This document shows, in pieces, positions 35,509-47,364 of a stretch of 64,000 bases of DNA; within the stretch, counting starts at the first letter, position 1; each line of letters opens with the position of its first letter. The stretch is from the NCBI RefSeq assembly GCF_000001735.4, contig NC_003076.8, positions 14,449,835-14,513,834 on the forward strand. The letters are read 5' to 3'. The notes beneath the pieces were generated by a model. That model was not told the DNA's origin, did no database searches, and saw only the letters and a list, made by a program, of their open reading frames with translations. This DNA is from Arabidopsis thaliana. Taxonomy: Eukaryota > Streptophyta > Magnoliopsida > Brassicales > Brassicaceae. A program made the position numbers and the translations under genes.

Positions 35509-38189
35509 TTTCTCGAATTCAAGAAGAGAACTTTGGTTTTTTTTTGGGGTTTTGATGTTTGTTTTTGTGTTTCTTGATAAGTTCACTTTGATTTGGGGTT
35601 TATATGCATACATAAGAAACAAAGTTGAGGTAAGAGAAAGTAGAGATTTTGTTGGGATTAACGGTCGTTTTTGTTTTTGAAAATATGACCGTTATGACTT
35701 AAGGACGAAGACAGAATAATTCAATTAAGGTGTAACGGCTCGATAACTTTTTAATCTTGTTTTTTAATTGGTTTTTAATAGTATGGTTTTGTAAGTTTTA
35801 AGGTCAACTATGTGAATGTCGGATGTCCCACTGAAGACACTAATTTGTTTCATAAAATGAGATTTATAAAAATTAGTTTATTGGGTAGACACAATTGATA
35901 AGAAATTGAGTTTGCTAAATATATTATGATGATAAATAATACACTTTATTTGTTAATCAGTTTATTAATAAAGTCCAACACGTAAAGGGAATATCAATTT
36001 TAGAATGGTCACATTAGTTTAAATGTTAAGAATAGCGGGTTAATATTCTAAAAGAGTTGTAGAAAACGCCATTTGAAATTGAAATTCAACAATACAAAGT
36101 TTTACAAATGTGAGATATTATTGCCAATACAAATTTCGACAAAAATGTCTTGTTTCATATGGGAACGGACACACATCGCATTTGGTAACGGGGACATCTT
36201 TAAAAATGTAAATGATTATGGATATAAATTGAATATTTTGTAACATCCTCCTAATGATTTTTTAAAAATATCTTTATGTCTTATAATTAAAGATCTAATA
36301 TACAATCAAACGTAACAAACAGTTTTTAATAACAGTAATTTGTATATAAATTAAAAAAAAAAAAACTATGCTATGACTTTTAAAAAATGGTATATCTTGT
36401 AGTGATAAAGTAATTAAAAACATGTTAGTCAAATAAAACCATTTGATGCATGAATTTTGACTAAATTCACAAAATTTAATTTTTCAAGATAAACTACCAA
36501 TAAATCCTTAATATTATTATAAAAATATATACTAGTCATACTTATTTCATTATTTTAATAAATATACAAATGTAATACACGAACTAACTACCAAATATTA
36601 ATTTAAATCAATTTTGAGATGTTTTAAAATTATTTAGTATAAATTAAAACTCTTTTTAACACATTAAAATTCGTGGTTGGACACTATATATATCCATATC
36701 CCCAGAAGGGATTAAGTTACAAGCAAACATATAAAAAACCATAGCTAGCTACAAAGTGAACGTATTAAGTCGCCATTACCTACAAGGCTACAAAGAAGAT
36801 AAAGGTATGTAAGCTTTATATGTAGATTTGTTTTGATAAGAATGTAAATATCATTTCAAGAAATGAATGATTCAGAGATTACAAAGTAAATCCTAAAAAG
36901 GCTAAAAAATATGGAAGCATACACATTTGAGGATCAAATCATCACTAAATCCTTAAGCGGTGAAACTTTAGGCAATGTTATGAAATTAACTTGATATAGA
37001 AGACTCCCCTAAACTAAACATGGCTAGAAACAAGAGCAATAAGGGAAAGAGAGATCTTCAAACTGACTAGAAAGCGTAGTGGAAGTCCCTTCACATCAAT
37101 AAGCTTTATATATAGTTTGGGAAAACATTTATTTTGTTATGAGGATTCCAATTCAGATTTTGTTATGAGGATTCAAACATCTATTTTTTTAGAGGATTCG
37201 AAGCCCATTTAGGGATTGAAAAATATTAAAAATTAAATTAATAGAAAAAAACTCAGATTTTAATAAATTTAATTTGACTGACACTTATATTTCTCTTCAA
37301 TATATAATAGATATAAGATATATATCCGATATATCGTACCCACACTTTTCTGTTATCAAATTCATAGTGAATAATAAATCATTCACACAATCACATATTT
37401 CCTTACAATAACTAAACAAAAATATTCATCAAACACTACCATGATCCATCACACACCACAATAATGATATTTTCTTAAAATTTCTAAACAAATAGATCAA
37501 TTGGAAATTTTCTTAAGCATCAACTATGCAAATTGAAATTAAAAGTATAACTTAAAATTTATGATAACAATTTTAAAAGAAAAAATGTGCACATCGTTTT
37601 GTTAAAGACTAATATTTAATTTTAAACTAGAAATATTATCTTATTATATAAATATTAAATACCTAATAATCATATTATTTTTACAAGAATATATGAAACA
37701 ACGATCCTTGATTACTTAATTCCTAAGAAGATAAACTATCTATTTTATTATGTTTTGTTATCATAACTCAAAATTTATATAATAGAAAAAAGCGCGCTCA
37801 CTATTTTGTTAAAGACTCAGATTTTTTGTGGTTAAATATTACATGTATTTGTTTCCCAAAATTTACAGTCATCAAAATGAATATAAATCCAAGTTAAGTC
37901 AAATTGCAGTTGTAAGTCTCATATCAAAAAAAAAAAAAGAAAAAAGAGTAACAGTCTCAAACGTCAAAAACAAATTGTGCCTTGCATAAATCAGGAGTTC
38001 AAAACAATAAACGAGAATTAGTGGCTTTACTGTAATGCTTAACTGACGCCATTTTGAGTAGCATATTTTCTTTAATATTAAATACATAAATGCAGTTAAA
38101 TGTAAATGTCTTTGTTATCCTTTAAAATGGTAGTTTCTAAGTCTTTTATTTCATGGAAAAAAGTCCGATGTTTTCTTCATATTAAACGC
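35509..38189. other. Long AT-rich intergenic region
   Basis: No protein gene is supported across 2.7 kb. The block at 36640-36800 is also found near 51700-51860 and is listed separately. Near 37130-37200 the phrase TTTTGTTATGAGGATTC occurs twice. Confidence 0.4.
36640..36800 (+). repeat. Promoter-like block shared with 51700-51860
   Basis: AAAATTCGTGGTTGGACACTATATATATCC and flanks recur at 51736-51770 with one change. Patchy similarity continues for about 100 bp (AAGCAAACATATAAA... and AGCTACAAA). The TATATATA run and the absence of an open frame suggest a duplicated promoter or non-coding transcription unit. A GTATGT donor-like site follows at 36805. Confidence 0.4.
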
Positions 38190-38462
38190 TCATTTCATTA
38201 ATAAAGCAAGATTAGCAGCAACTAAAAAAGCCAATGGTGCATATGAGCTTGTTTCTTTCGTTGGGTCAAACAGTTGTATGTATACACAATAAACCATCTT
38301 TTGCTTTTCGGTTATAATCATCACAACCCATTTGCTAATTTTTCCCTCAAATCTTTCCTCAAAATCATCTAGTATATGATGAAGTTTTAAGAATGAATTC
38401 AGTGGAAAACACTTTGTATGTAAAAAAGCGTGTGATCCACATAAATTTACATCAATGACCAT
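38190..38462 (-). CDS. Hypothetical small protein
   Basis: Open frame of 90 residues, not recognised. The C-terminus is hydrophobic (APLAFLVAANLALLM), which could be a membrane anchor, and there are four cysteines without a known pattern. The surroundings are AT-rich, with no clear promoter. It may be a decayed exon or chance frame. Confidence 0.2.
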   Translation of the reverse strand: MVIDVNLCGSHAFLHTKCFPLNSFLKLHHILDDFEERFEGKISKWVVMIITEKQKMVYCVYIQLFDPTKETSSYAPLAFLVAANLALLMK

Positions 38463-39126
38463 ACTTACAAATCAAGTTTCATTTTTTGCATCATTGACCT
38501 AAGTTTACAAATATATTCATAAACTAACTAAATAATATCTTTCTTAAATATATACATAATTTTTGGCTCACTGGGCAATACATCAACTATTAAATTCTAT
38601 TAAAAAACAAAAGAAAACAAAAACAAAAAACAAAAAACAAAAACAAGAAAAACAATTTTTTTTAAAAACAATTCATCCTCTCTAATACTCTAACTAACAA
38701 ATCCTGAAATTTTGACATTCGTAGCACAAAAATGTTATTGTTATGAGCAAGTGACAAAAACATTTTTAGATAACTCGATATTGCTCTACTCTTTCACAAT
38801 CATTTCTAATCATTTATACGGAATTGTAAAGAGCAAACCTATAAATTAATGATTCGGTAGTGAACAAATTGGACTAGTTTTAGCAAGAGATTAAAAAAAT
38901 GATCTAAACATTGATGTAGAGAGATGATGAGAACAATATTCGATTTTATGATTTTTTTTTTAATTAGGTGATTATACTTCTCACCATTTTTCCATGTCAA
39001 TTTGATTAGTATAAATAAAATAATTTCAGGAAATTAGTATATTGATTAAAGATACATACTTACATTATATATTATTTTTTCACATATAAGAAACACATAT
39101 ATATTATTTTGCATATTTATTAAGTT
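38463..39126. other. Intergenic, no gene seen
   Basis: A-rich stretches (AAACAAAAAC repeats near 38600-38650) and T-rich DNA; nothing further is recognised. The right end probably holds the 3' UTR of the thionin-like gene. Confidence 0.4.
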
Positions 39127-39390
39127 TCAGGTATCACATAGAAACCAGAATAATCCATTGCAGTAACTTCGAGGCACGACATATTCCTCATGTTTGTTTT
39201 CATTGCAGAGTTTTGTGCAAGCAGTCTCACATAATGGAAGAGTTGCCTTTTGAGAAACTTTCATGCATTGATTCGGGACACAATGCTTAACACATACTTC
39301 CACCGTACTCGCGTATGTTGAAACAATCATCGTTAATAAAACTACAATCATCAAAACACTGTATATCTTTTTTATTGTTTGAGTTGCCAT
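39127..39390 (-). CDS. Thionin-like secreted cysteine-rich peptide
   Basis: Intronless frame of 87 residues. Residues 1-28 form a signal peptide with a long hydrophobic core, ending near TYAS. The mature peptide has eight cysteines beginning C-x3-C-x4-C, with later C-x3-C-x3-C spacing, and is rich in basic residues. This layout fits the plant thionin-like families of Brassicaceae, secreted peptides associated with defence or reproduction; toxicity is not implied by the sequence alone. A TATA-like GCTATATAACC lies about 60 bp upstream on the minus strand. Assignment rests on length, signal peptide and cysteine pattern. Confidence 0.65.
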   Translation of the reverse strand: MATQTIKKIYSVLMIVVLLTMIVSTYASTVEVCVKHCVPNQCMKVSQKATLPLCETACTKLCNENKHEEYVVPRSYCNGLFWFLCDT

Positions 39391-41064
39391 TATTTGAAGA
39401 GATAAATTTATGAGTGTTCAAAGTTATTAAAATTTTGCTTAGGTTATATAGCAAAAAAAAAATGTAACAAGTGGATTATTGTTGAGTTGTTTCTATAGTT
39501 TTTACTTTATATAGCAAAACTAGTTTTGACTACTTAAAATTATTTATTTTGGAAGTATATCCGTTTGATTTTTATTTTTTTCATAAGTTAGTTTTTTTGT
39601 TTATGTTGTTGACTGTCCAAACAATCTATCATTCCAAATTCTTGTTGTCAAGAAACATAGAAATATATTAATCTCGTTCCAAATTCTTGTTGTTTAAAAT
39701 TATATATTTTTTTAGATTCGCTAATGAGTTTCTTAAGAATGGATTATGTTGTGAATGTTCTTGATTTAATTTGGAAGAACAAAGCTCAGAATCATTTAAT
39801 CATTTCAAGAACAAAACTCAAAATCACATAATTGTTTAGAAGGACGAAGGACATATATTTTAGCAGAGGAAATAACTCTAAGTCTAAATGCCTTCTTAAG
39901 CCAACATAATCTACGTTTGGATAGAATAAATAACCGGAACTATAAGACCAATTTTTTATTGATGTATTTCATGTCCTTTTTATATCTCAAAATAAATAAT
40001 CTCAACACAAACAAAAAAAAATCAATTACAGGCCGCTCTACAATTGTTCTACGTTCTCAAATAACAAAACCAACTATCGTTCCTGCAAAAATGAATAAAT
40101 CAGTTTTTAAATTCACAACATTTTTGTTTTTTTGTTGACCAAAGCCAAACATTTTTTTGTCGAGGAAAATAATAAGCCCAATATATTTTTTTGTCGACTT
40201 AAGCCCAACATTTTAACGACATCTAATAATATAAGCCCATTTCTTCTCAGTCCAAGATCATAAGATAAGTGTTAAATAACAAAATTAGAGATTCTGACTA
40301 ACTACAGATGTCATTGTCATCCTAGTTCCTAGAGGTCATAGTTTTGTATAACAAACTACTCTATAAAGAGTATACCAAAGATATTCAATACTTATTTTAA
40401 AAATATTAATTTAATTTTTTTACTTATATTTTTTTTCCAAAAACAATTTTGACCGTACTAAATTATTATTTTTTTAGTTCCAACCCTTAATATACATATA
40501 TAACAATTTTATGTACCTATCTTTCTGATGCATTTCAATATTAAGGTCTTTGTTAAGTGCAATGTATACCAAGCACCACTCGATCATTGTTTCAAGAGTC
40601 CAAAAATCAATTTTATCCAAATATTTGATCTAATCATCTCTCTAAAGACTAGAAAGAACTAATATTGTTTTGGTCCAAAAATCCAAATGTTGGCAACAAC
40701 AAACTTTGAAAAATATTTTAAAGTAATATCGTTACGGTTTCTAATACAAATACATAATCATATGTTATTTTCTTAAATACAACACTATTCACCTAAATTC
40801 TACTACAAAAACTCTACTTGAGTTACTGGAATGGCTAATTTGAAAGGCTACTTGAGCAACCATTGAGAGAATAATATTTACGTGCTGGTCAAGTCTATGA
40901 AGATAAAGAATCCTAAAAACTAAGTACGCCTTACTAGTTAAAGACTATCATTGATTAAACTCAGGATACAATAATAGTCCGAGACCAAATTGCTTTTATT
41001 ATAAAATAAAATAAAAATTGTTTTTAATTGAAACTTAATTTAGAAGAGGTCCAAGGTAACAAAA
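39391..41064. other. Intergenic, no gene seen
   Basis: AT-rich region. The phrase CCAAATTCTTGTTGT occurs twice near 39634-39690, and a short repeat AAGCCCAACATTTTT/AAGCCCAATATATTTT is seen near 40143-40215. No gene is supported. Confidence 0.4.
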
Positions 41065-41448
41065 TCAAACATCCTCTCCCATTCTACGACGCAATGAGGA
41101 TCCCTCTGAAGGGGGCTCAGCCTTCACCTTATCCAAGATCCTAAACACTTTAATGTCAATGATTCTTTGAGAGAATTTCTTGAACTGCATCATATTAGAG
41201 AGCACAACGAAAACAGATTATTGAGCTTACTAATGGAGTAAATCAGTGTACACTATGAAAGCTAATAGAAAAGTATCAAGAATAAAGTTGTAGAGAAAGT
41301 TTTACAAGGGAAAAGAAAAACATGTGCTAACATATAAGACCAAGTATTAACATGAATAACAATAACCCACATAACGTACCACAAATCTCTTACGCCCCTG
41401 GGATATGCTGAGCGACTTTACGACCGGGGGATTAGCTGAAGTCGCCAT
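41065..41448 (-). CDS. Two-exon 62-residue protein resembling the N-terminus of UTP20
   Basis: Exon 1 (41380-41448) encodes 23 residues ending GRKRFV. Exon 2 (41065-41184) encodes 39 residues starting FKKFSQRIIDIKVF and a stop. The intron has a GTACGT donor and a GCAG acceptor. The text SLxKVKxEPxEGSS around exon 2 recalls the N-terminus of the plant SSU-processome component UTP20 (a protein of over 2000 residues involved in 18S rRNA maturation), here ended by a stop soon after. It would then be a 5' gene fragment rather than a complete gene. The splice sites and open frame look intact. The UTP20 match is from memory and is moderate at best. Confidence 0.45.
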
Positions 41449-42574
41449 GATTAAGAGAGTGTGCAAAGTTACGCGTTTCCTAAACAAGAAATTTTGATTC
41501 CAAAAGCTTACAATTAAAGTTTCTACGTGCAAAGATAGCAATTAGGGTTTATCAATCTAGTTACTTGTCTGAGAATCAACATAAGCCTTGAAAGTGAAAC
41601 AACAAAAGTAAAAGCTTACGAAAATAAGTTTGGTTCTTAAGCTTGAGCTAGTATGAGCTTGGGAGGAATTTGAGAATGCGGCAGATGAATTTAAGGGTTT
41701 AAGCTTTCTTTTATTGTTTCTCAATTAAAGAGGCGGTTAGGTTTGTTCTGGTTTTATCTGTACTCTTTAAAATCAACCGATATTCATAAAACTAATTCAT
41801 TTTCTTGGGCCTTAACCAACCTTAGTTCAAGCCGAGGCCTATACATCCTTATTGTATAAAAGATTTTTTTGTTTCTTCTTCACTTTTTCGGCATTAATCT
41901 CTACTAAGAAAATTCATAATCATAAACAAAGAGAGAAAGAAAACTAGCTAATTTTTTTTGAATTTAATGTTAAATTATATTCAAAGAAAAATAAACTGTT
42001 TATACATATAAATGCAAATATTTTTTTTAAAAAATATATCAAATGTGTATCCTATCTATCCTTGATTTTGATCTTGCCTTGAAGCAAACCACACTTGGAT
42101 TCCTCTTGGGTACTTCTCTTCACCTCTCACCCTTAGCGTGCTTAATCGATTCTTTATGTTTTTGTCGATTAGCCTGATTATCTTCTCCGTCCTCGATGAA
42201 AACGGAAAACTAGCTAATTACATGGAAACGGAAATGAAAACGGCTTTTTTTTATAAAGAAATTATGAAATAGAGAACTAATAGGGCAAGAACAAATAAAT
42301 TTTGATTTTATATAATTGATTTGAGAAGATAAAGCTCCACCAACGTTTCTTTTTCGACGAAATACGCGCATGAACTCTTCCATCATTAGATTATCCATCA
42401 ACAAATTAGTTAACTATCAATGTGATTTTCCCATGCAATTTTTAATCGAAAACTAAAATCATTACATAGTTTTTTTATTTTTTTTTTTAAGCAATTTACC
42501 TTTCTCAAATCATCATTTTCCATTTGAAATGAATTTCTCTTTCTACACTACAAAATTTACTAGCAGTACATATA
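41449..42574. other. Intergenic with a possible decayed coding fragment at 42058-42203
   Basis: Upstream of the two-exon gene the DNA is ordinary intergenic sequence. At 42058-42203, on the minus strand, one frame is open over nearly 50 codons (EKIIRLIDKNIKNRLSTLR, then a WF motif). It reads like real protein, possibly the tail of a LINE ORF2, but has no start or splice context. Confidence 0.35.
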
Positions 42575-43769
42575 GGGTAGGCTGAATTTTCAGCCTTATA
42601 CTAGTTGGAATCTCAACTTTTCACCAGAGTCTTTTAGCCACTTAAAAAACCATCATAAAAAACTTTAATTTCGATAAAACTACACATACTTTCGGATTTG
42701 TTCTTAAAACTACGCCTCCAATTGAACCGACCAGTTAACCGATAATTTTTCATCCGGTTTGACTTACCCAGAATTTAACCAAAATTAATCCGATTTTGAT
42801 TCTATTTTAGCAATTTTGACCAAAAAAATGTAAATAAATTGTCTTCTTAAGAAGTAAAAGTATTTTTATTAATTTTTATTTGTGATAAACAATTAAAAAT
42901 ATTAAATTATAACTTAATTTTAACAAAACTTAATATGACAAAATAAACCCCAAATTATATTTTGAGCCTACATTTTGTTATAAAATTTTGATAATATACA
43001 AACATATACATTTTCCTTTTGCCAATCATTTCTATTTTTTATAAACTTAAAGCTATGTCTTTTTTTAAAACAAAATATTCATTTTTCTTGCAATCATAAT
43101 ATATGACCTTAGAACTTTATATATATAATGAAATTCAAAAAATATGCCAAATTTATTTTTATATAAATATATCTGTAAACACCACAATCAAAGTATATAT
43201 TATGGTATTTATAAATCAATTTTTCTTTATAGATTCTGTTTTCTTTTTATATATTCAAGATGAGTTATATATATATATATATGTGTGATTATGTGTTTTA
43301 AAAAAGAAAATAACCTTTGAATTATTAAATTTAGAGTATATACCAAATACATTTATATAAATAACACCATTGTATTTATAAAAAGAATTTGTTGTCTATT
43401 TTGTTATATTATTTTGCGGTATATATTTTTATTATAAAAGAATTTTGGTAAAATTAATTAATTTAGTATTTTTATCAAAATTAAATAAATAGTATTCTTC
43501 TTCTAGAGAATATATTTTCTGGGTCAAAATTGGGTTAAAATAGAGTCAAAATCGAATAGGTTCGGTTAAATTTTGGGTAATTCAAACCGGGTGTATAATT
43601 ATTGGTTAACTGGTCGGTTCAATTGGAGGCGTAGTTTTAACAACAAATCCGAAAGTACGTGTAGTTTTATCGAGATTAAAGTTTTTTATGGTGGTTTTTC
43701 AAGTGACTAAAAGTTTAGGATGGAAAGTTGAGATTCCAACTAGTAGAGGGTTGAAAATTCAGGCAACCC
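42575..43769. mobile_element. Long-TIR non-autonomous element, copy B (complete)
   Basis: A 1195-bp element with ends GGGTAGGCTGAATTTTCAGC and TTGAAAATTCAGGCAACCC. The terminal inverted repeats extend about 230 bp. A perfect 8-bp duplication TACATATA flanks it (42567-42574 and 43770-43777). The interior is AT-rich and non-coding. It is clearly homologous to copy A at 6857-8096. Long TIRs and an 8-9 bp duplication fit MULE-type elements; hAT is an alternative because the duplication is 8 bp. Confidence 0.85.
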
Positions 43770-44854
43770 TACATATATCGTATGCTCTACAAAATAAATA
43801 TAGAATTGATTAATAAACAACTTTAGTTCCCTTATATGTATCTGAATTATCATTAAGAAAGAGTTTATGTATTGGCATCAAAAGCATCTAGGAAGAGTAG
43901 AAGGTATGAGTTTTGACTTGTGTGCATGCAGTCTCTGGTGCTGTTGGATCGGTCCACCGTAAACCGAGATTGTTCTACTAGAAAGCCCGCGATGCTTGGT
44001 CTCCAATCCTAGAAAATTGAAGATAATTGATCGACAAACCAAAGATCCTCACATATGAATGGAGGAGTCTCCCCTTGAAGAACCCCATTCTTACACATCA
44101 GAAAAGGAGACTTAAGAATTCGAATCAGTTCGTCCATTATCTATTTAATTTCCTTTCTCTTGTAATTGCCGAGCCAAAAGTTAAATAAAAGAAGGTTAGA
44201 TCCATTTCTCTCGTCACTTGGATTTTACCAAAATGGGTTTAGGGTTAGATTGAACGGACTGTACAACAATTAAACAGGTTAAGTGTTTAGCGCCTAACAA
44301 TTTTTTTGAAAACTGCATTTAGTATATTCTATTTTAAAGCCAAGTATACTTAAAATTGCTTGCCAATCCACAAAATTTTATTTTAAGTAAGGTTTTGACA
44401 TTTATTTGTAAAACATATTTTGCACGTTTGCAATCAATTTGTGAAATAAAATTTTGAGTTAACGAAAAACCTTGCATATAGAATATGGATCTTCGTAAGA
44501 TTGTAACAATGATAAGTAAGAGTATCATCAACCTTTTATTAACGAGTAGGAGAAAGACGACAAACAAAATGTATCTTCAACGTGTTATTTTATCCACTTA
44601 CTAATTCAAGATGGCAATGTTATTTGTCTTATTTCTTGCCATGTAAAACAGACTGATGTCATCCTGTGGCTGTATTATGCAGAAAATAGGATGTGAGGAC
44701 CATTACAATCGTAAATCTAACCAAACCATTATAAACATTTAAAATGAAAAAGTTTAAAAGCTAAACGTGTTAAGTGTTTGAACGAGAACAATCGCTAGAG
44801 AAACATAGTAAAATTTGGAGTTGCGAGAGAAGAGAAGAGGATATTTTATTTATA

Positions 44855-44858
<4 letters not shown>

Positions 44859-44911
<53 letters not shown>
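44859..44911. repeat. (TA)n microsatellite
   Basis: About 26 uninterrupted TA dinucleotides. Confidence 0.95.
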
Positions 44912-44914
<3 letters not shown>

Positions 44915-45310
44915 GACAGGAAACTTTTGTTGAAAATTCGTCAAAATCACAGTTTGGTAGGAGTTCAACTTTTTTTTTGTTTCTGTGCTGAAATTCTAGG
45001 AGTGGCATTTTAACCAAACCAAACCCAAGCTTAGACTTTAACCATTCGGTTATGTCTCTTCTCAACCCAAATGGTTCGGTTTGGTTAGGTTTGACAACCC
45101 AATATATTTATTTAATTAATAATATTGTATATTATTAAATATGTAATTATTTGCACTTTTTTTTCATGGTTTATTTGAATTATTAAACTTTTTGCTTAAG
45201 CTAACTTATATCAAATTTAAAGTTCAAACGATAATGAACAAAATAATTCTGTTTCATTACATTGATTAGTCTTCTAAAACTAAACTAAAACCAAACCAAA
45301 CTAAAGTCAA

Positions 45311-45382
45311 ATCAAACCAAACTGAACCGAACATAGATTGACCCAAATCAAACCAAACTGAACCGAACATAGATTGACCCAA
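45311..45382. repeat. 36-bp unit repeated twice
   Basis: The unit starting ATCAAACCAAACTGAACC and ending GATTGACCCAA is repeated perfectly twice in tandem, within a longer CCAAACC-rich stretch. Confidence 0.85.
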
Positions 45383-45782
45383 ACCCTAACCAAACCATAT
45401 ACTAGATCGGCTGCGGCATAAAAAGTGGTGATGATGTTTTATTCTATGATTTATACACTAACCGATGTCAAGTTGGACTTTTCCCTGATGTAGAACGAGA
45501 TTGGATTTTCAGAAGAACATAAACTTCTTAACTACACATCTAGCTTGGTTGGTATACCGTATCTCTAAATTACAATTTATTTCCCTTAGATAATAAAATT
45601 CTTAATAATTTGTACCAATCGTCATTGTGACGCTGGTTTATGTTTTCCTACATTTGAAGGCCTCCATAGGCCCAATGGATTTCTAATTATATATCTTCAA
45701 TTGCTGGTATAGGTAACAAGAAGAAGAAATAAGAGAAAAAGGAATTTACATGACCTAACTTGGCGAAACGACAACCACAAGC

Positions 45783-47015
45783 ATGGCGATGTCCAATCTT
45801 CCAAGAGATTTGTTGGAGGAGGTACTCTCTAGGGTTCCGGTAAAGTCTATAGCAGCAGTGAGATCCACTTGTAAAAATTGGAACTCTTTAACCTACGGTC
45901 AGAGCTTCACGAAGAAGCTCTATGGTAAAACAATGGCAACAAAGGAAAAGGAGTTTCTGGTGGTCATGACTATGGATTTGGAGGTTTATTTAATGAGGGT
46001 CAATCTCCATGGAATTCATAAAGATGATAACAATGTTAAATCATCTATCATGCAAAAAGCTAAACTCATTAGGCTAAATGATGATCGAGTTCGAGTCGAT
46101 GATATATGTAAAGTCTTTCACTGCGACGGTTTATTGTTATGCATCACTATTGGGATCAGGCTTGTGGTTTGTAATCCTTATTGTGGGCAAACAAGGTGTA
46201 TCAAAACCAGAAGAGATTACCATATAACCGACAATTACGCTCTTGGACACGAGAAGATGAAGAACAGCCCACTTCGTAACTACAAAATCTTGGTGTTTCA
46301 TGATAAATCCTTCCTCCAAAATTCTTGGTTTGAAATCTACAATTTTAACTCTGATTCATGGAAGGTTTTATATTTCACTTGTGACTGGAAATTACCGTTT
46401 TCTCAACTTGTTGTGTCTCTCAAGGGAAATACTTACTGGTTTGCTCGAGAGATGTATATACACGGACCAAGAATAGATCTCCCTGATTTCTTGATTTGTT
46501 TTGATTTTACAACAGAGAGATTTGGACCGCGTCTTCATCTGCCGTTTCACTCTCGTTGTGTTGATACTGTGACTCTCGCTAGTGTTAGAGAAGAGCAGCT
46601 TGCGGTGTTATTTCAGGACTCAAAAACGTTGATCCTAGAGGTATGGATAACGACTAAGATTGAGCCTAATGCGGTCTCATGGAGCAGCAAGGTGTTCTTA
46701 GAAGTGAATATGAGTCCACTCACTGGTTTTCAGTTTAATCGTAGCTTTGGGAGTTTCTTCATTGTTGAGGAGAAAAATGTCGTTGTGGTTCCTATTAAAG
46801 GAGGGCATTTCAAACGAAACCTAGCTTACATCATTGGAAAGGATGAATACTTCAAAGAAGTGGATCTTGGAGTGCCAAGTTCATATATATATTTTTCCCC
46901 ACATGTGTGCTCTTATGTTCCAAGTTTAGTACAAATCAAGAAAGATGCACAAGTGATGCTGCAACACCATAACGTCTCAGCAGAAAAGCATCATGAGTTT
47001 TGTGCATCTTTGTGA
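45783..47015 (+). CDS. F-box protein with F-box-associated (FBA) domain
   Basis: Intronless gene of 410 residues, the usual length for FBA-type F-box proteins. The F-box is at about residues 4-45 (LPRDLLEEVLSRVPVKS, then the VRSTCKNWN motif). The associated interaction domain follows from about 95 (CDGLLLCI, VVCNPYCGQTR) to 380, ending in the typical YVPSLVQIKK. F-box proteins bind SKP1 through the F-box and present substrates to the SCF ubiquitin ligase; the substrate here is unknown. No stop or frameshift is seen, in contrast to the related pseudogene at 5869-8345. From memory it corresponds to AT5G36730/AT5G36820. Confidence 0.9.
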   Translation: MAMSNLPRDLLEEVLSRVPVKSIAAVRSTCKNWNSLTYGQSFTKKLYGKTMATKEKEFLVVMTMDLEVYLMRVNLHGIHKDDNNVKSSIMQKAKLIRLNDDRVRVDDICKVFHCDGLLLCITIGIRLVVCNPYCGQTRCIKTRRDYHITDNYALGHEKMKNSPLRNYKILVFHDKSFLQNSWFEIYNFNSDSWKVLYFTCDWKLPFSQLVVSLKGNTYWFAREMYIHGPRIDLPDFLICFDFTTERFGPRLHLPFHSRCVDTVTLASVREEQLAVLFQDSKTLILEVWITTKIEPNAVSWSSKVFLEVNMSPLTGFQFNRSFGSFFIVEEKNVVVVPIKGGHFKRNLAYIIGKDEYFKEVDLGVPSSYIYFSPHVCSYVPSLVQIKKDAQVMLQHHNVSAEKHHEFCASL

Positions 47016-47195
47016 GTTATTTAAGTTATAGATAGAGCTCTTCTATGGCAGTACAATAAACTGTTTCCTTTTGCTCATCTTCTATTATTAATTTGTATGT
47101 TTACCATTGTTCTCAGGTAACTCAACATATATATTCCCGATGGATGACGAACAAAAATACTTTGCGTCATGTGTTTGGCCTTTCCACCATTTCTT

Positions 47196-47364
47196 TTCTT
47201 TTTCTTTTTTCTTTTTTGAATATCAGGAGGTTCTGAACCGAAACCCATAATTTCCCAGGCGCAAAACCACAACATGTAATATTAGTTTCATTCCAGCGCA
47301 CCCGAATCGACGATCTTTAATCTCTAGGTTCTTTACCAATTGAGCAAACGACACTTGATCCTTC
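47196..47364 (-). mobile_element. tRNA-derived SINE, second copy
   Basis: Homologous to the SINE at 5935-6104 in the same orientation, with a T-rich left end (A tail on the minus strand), TTTACCAATTGAGC as A-box complement and a degraded B box. The flanks CACCATTTCTT (47185-47195) and TATCATTTCTT (47365-47375) form an imperfect target duplication. It lies 180 bp downstream of the F-box stop codon. Confidence 0.75.

Larger units (their letters stand above)
43770..45782. other. Intergenic with microsatellite and short tandem repeat
   Basis: No gene is supported. The region contains the (TA)n tract at 44859-44911, inverted CCAAACC/GGTTTGG words at 45011-45100, and a 36-bp tandem repeat at 45311-45382. 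The last few hundred bases must contain the promoter of the F-box gene starting at 45783. Confidence 0.4.

Noticed and set aside
34957..35622. Longer 221-residue version of the membrane protein
   Set aside because: The extra 38 residues upstream of MGMSKSKG look like translated leader; the shorter start is preferred.
44774..45065. Frames on both strands running through YIYIYI
   Set aside because: They are translations of the (TA)n microsatellite and flanks.
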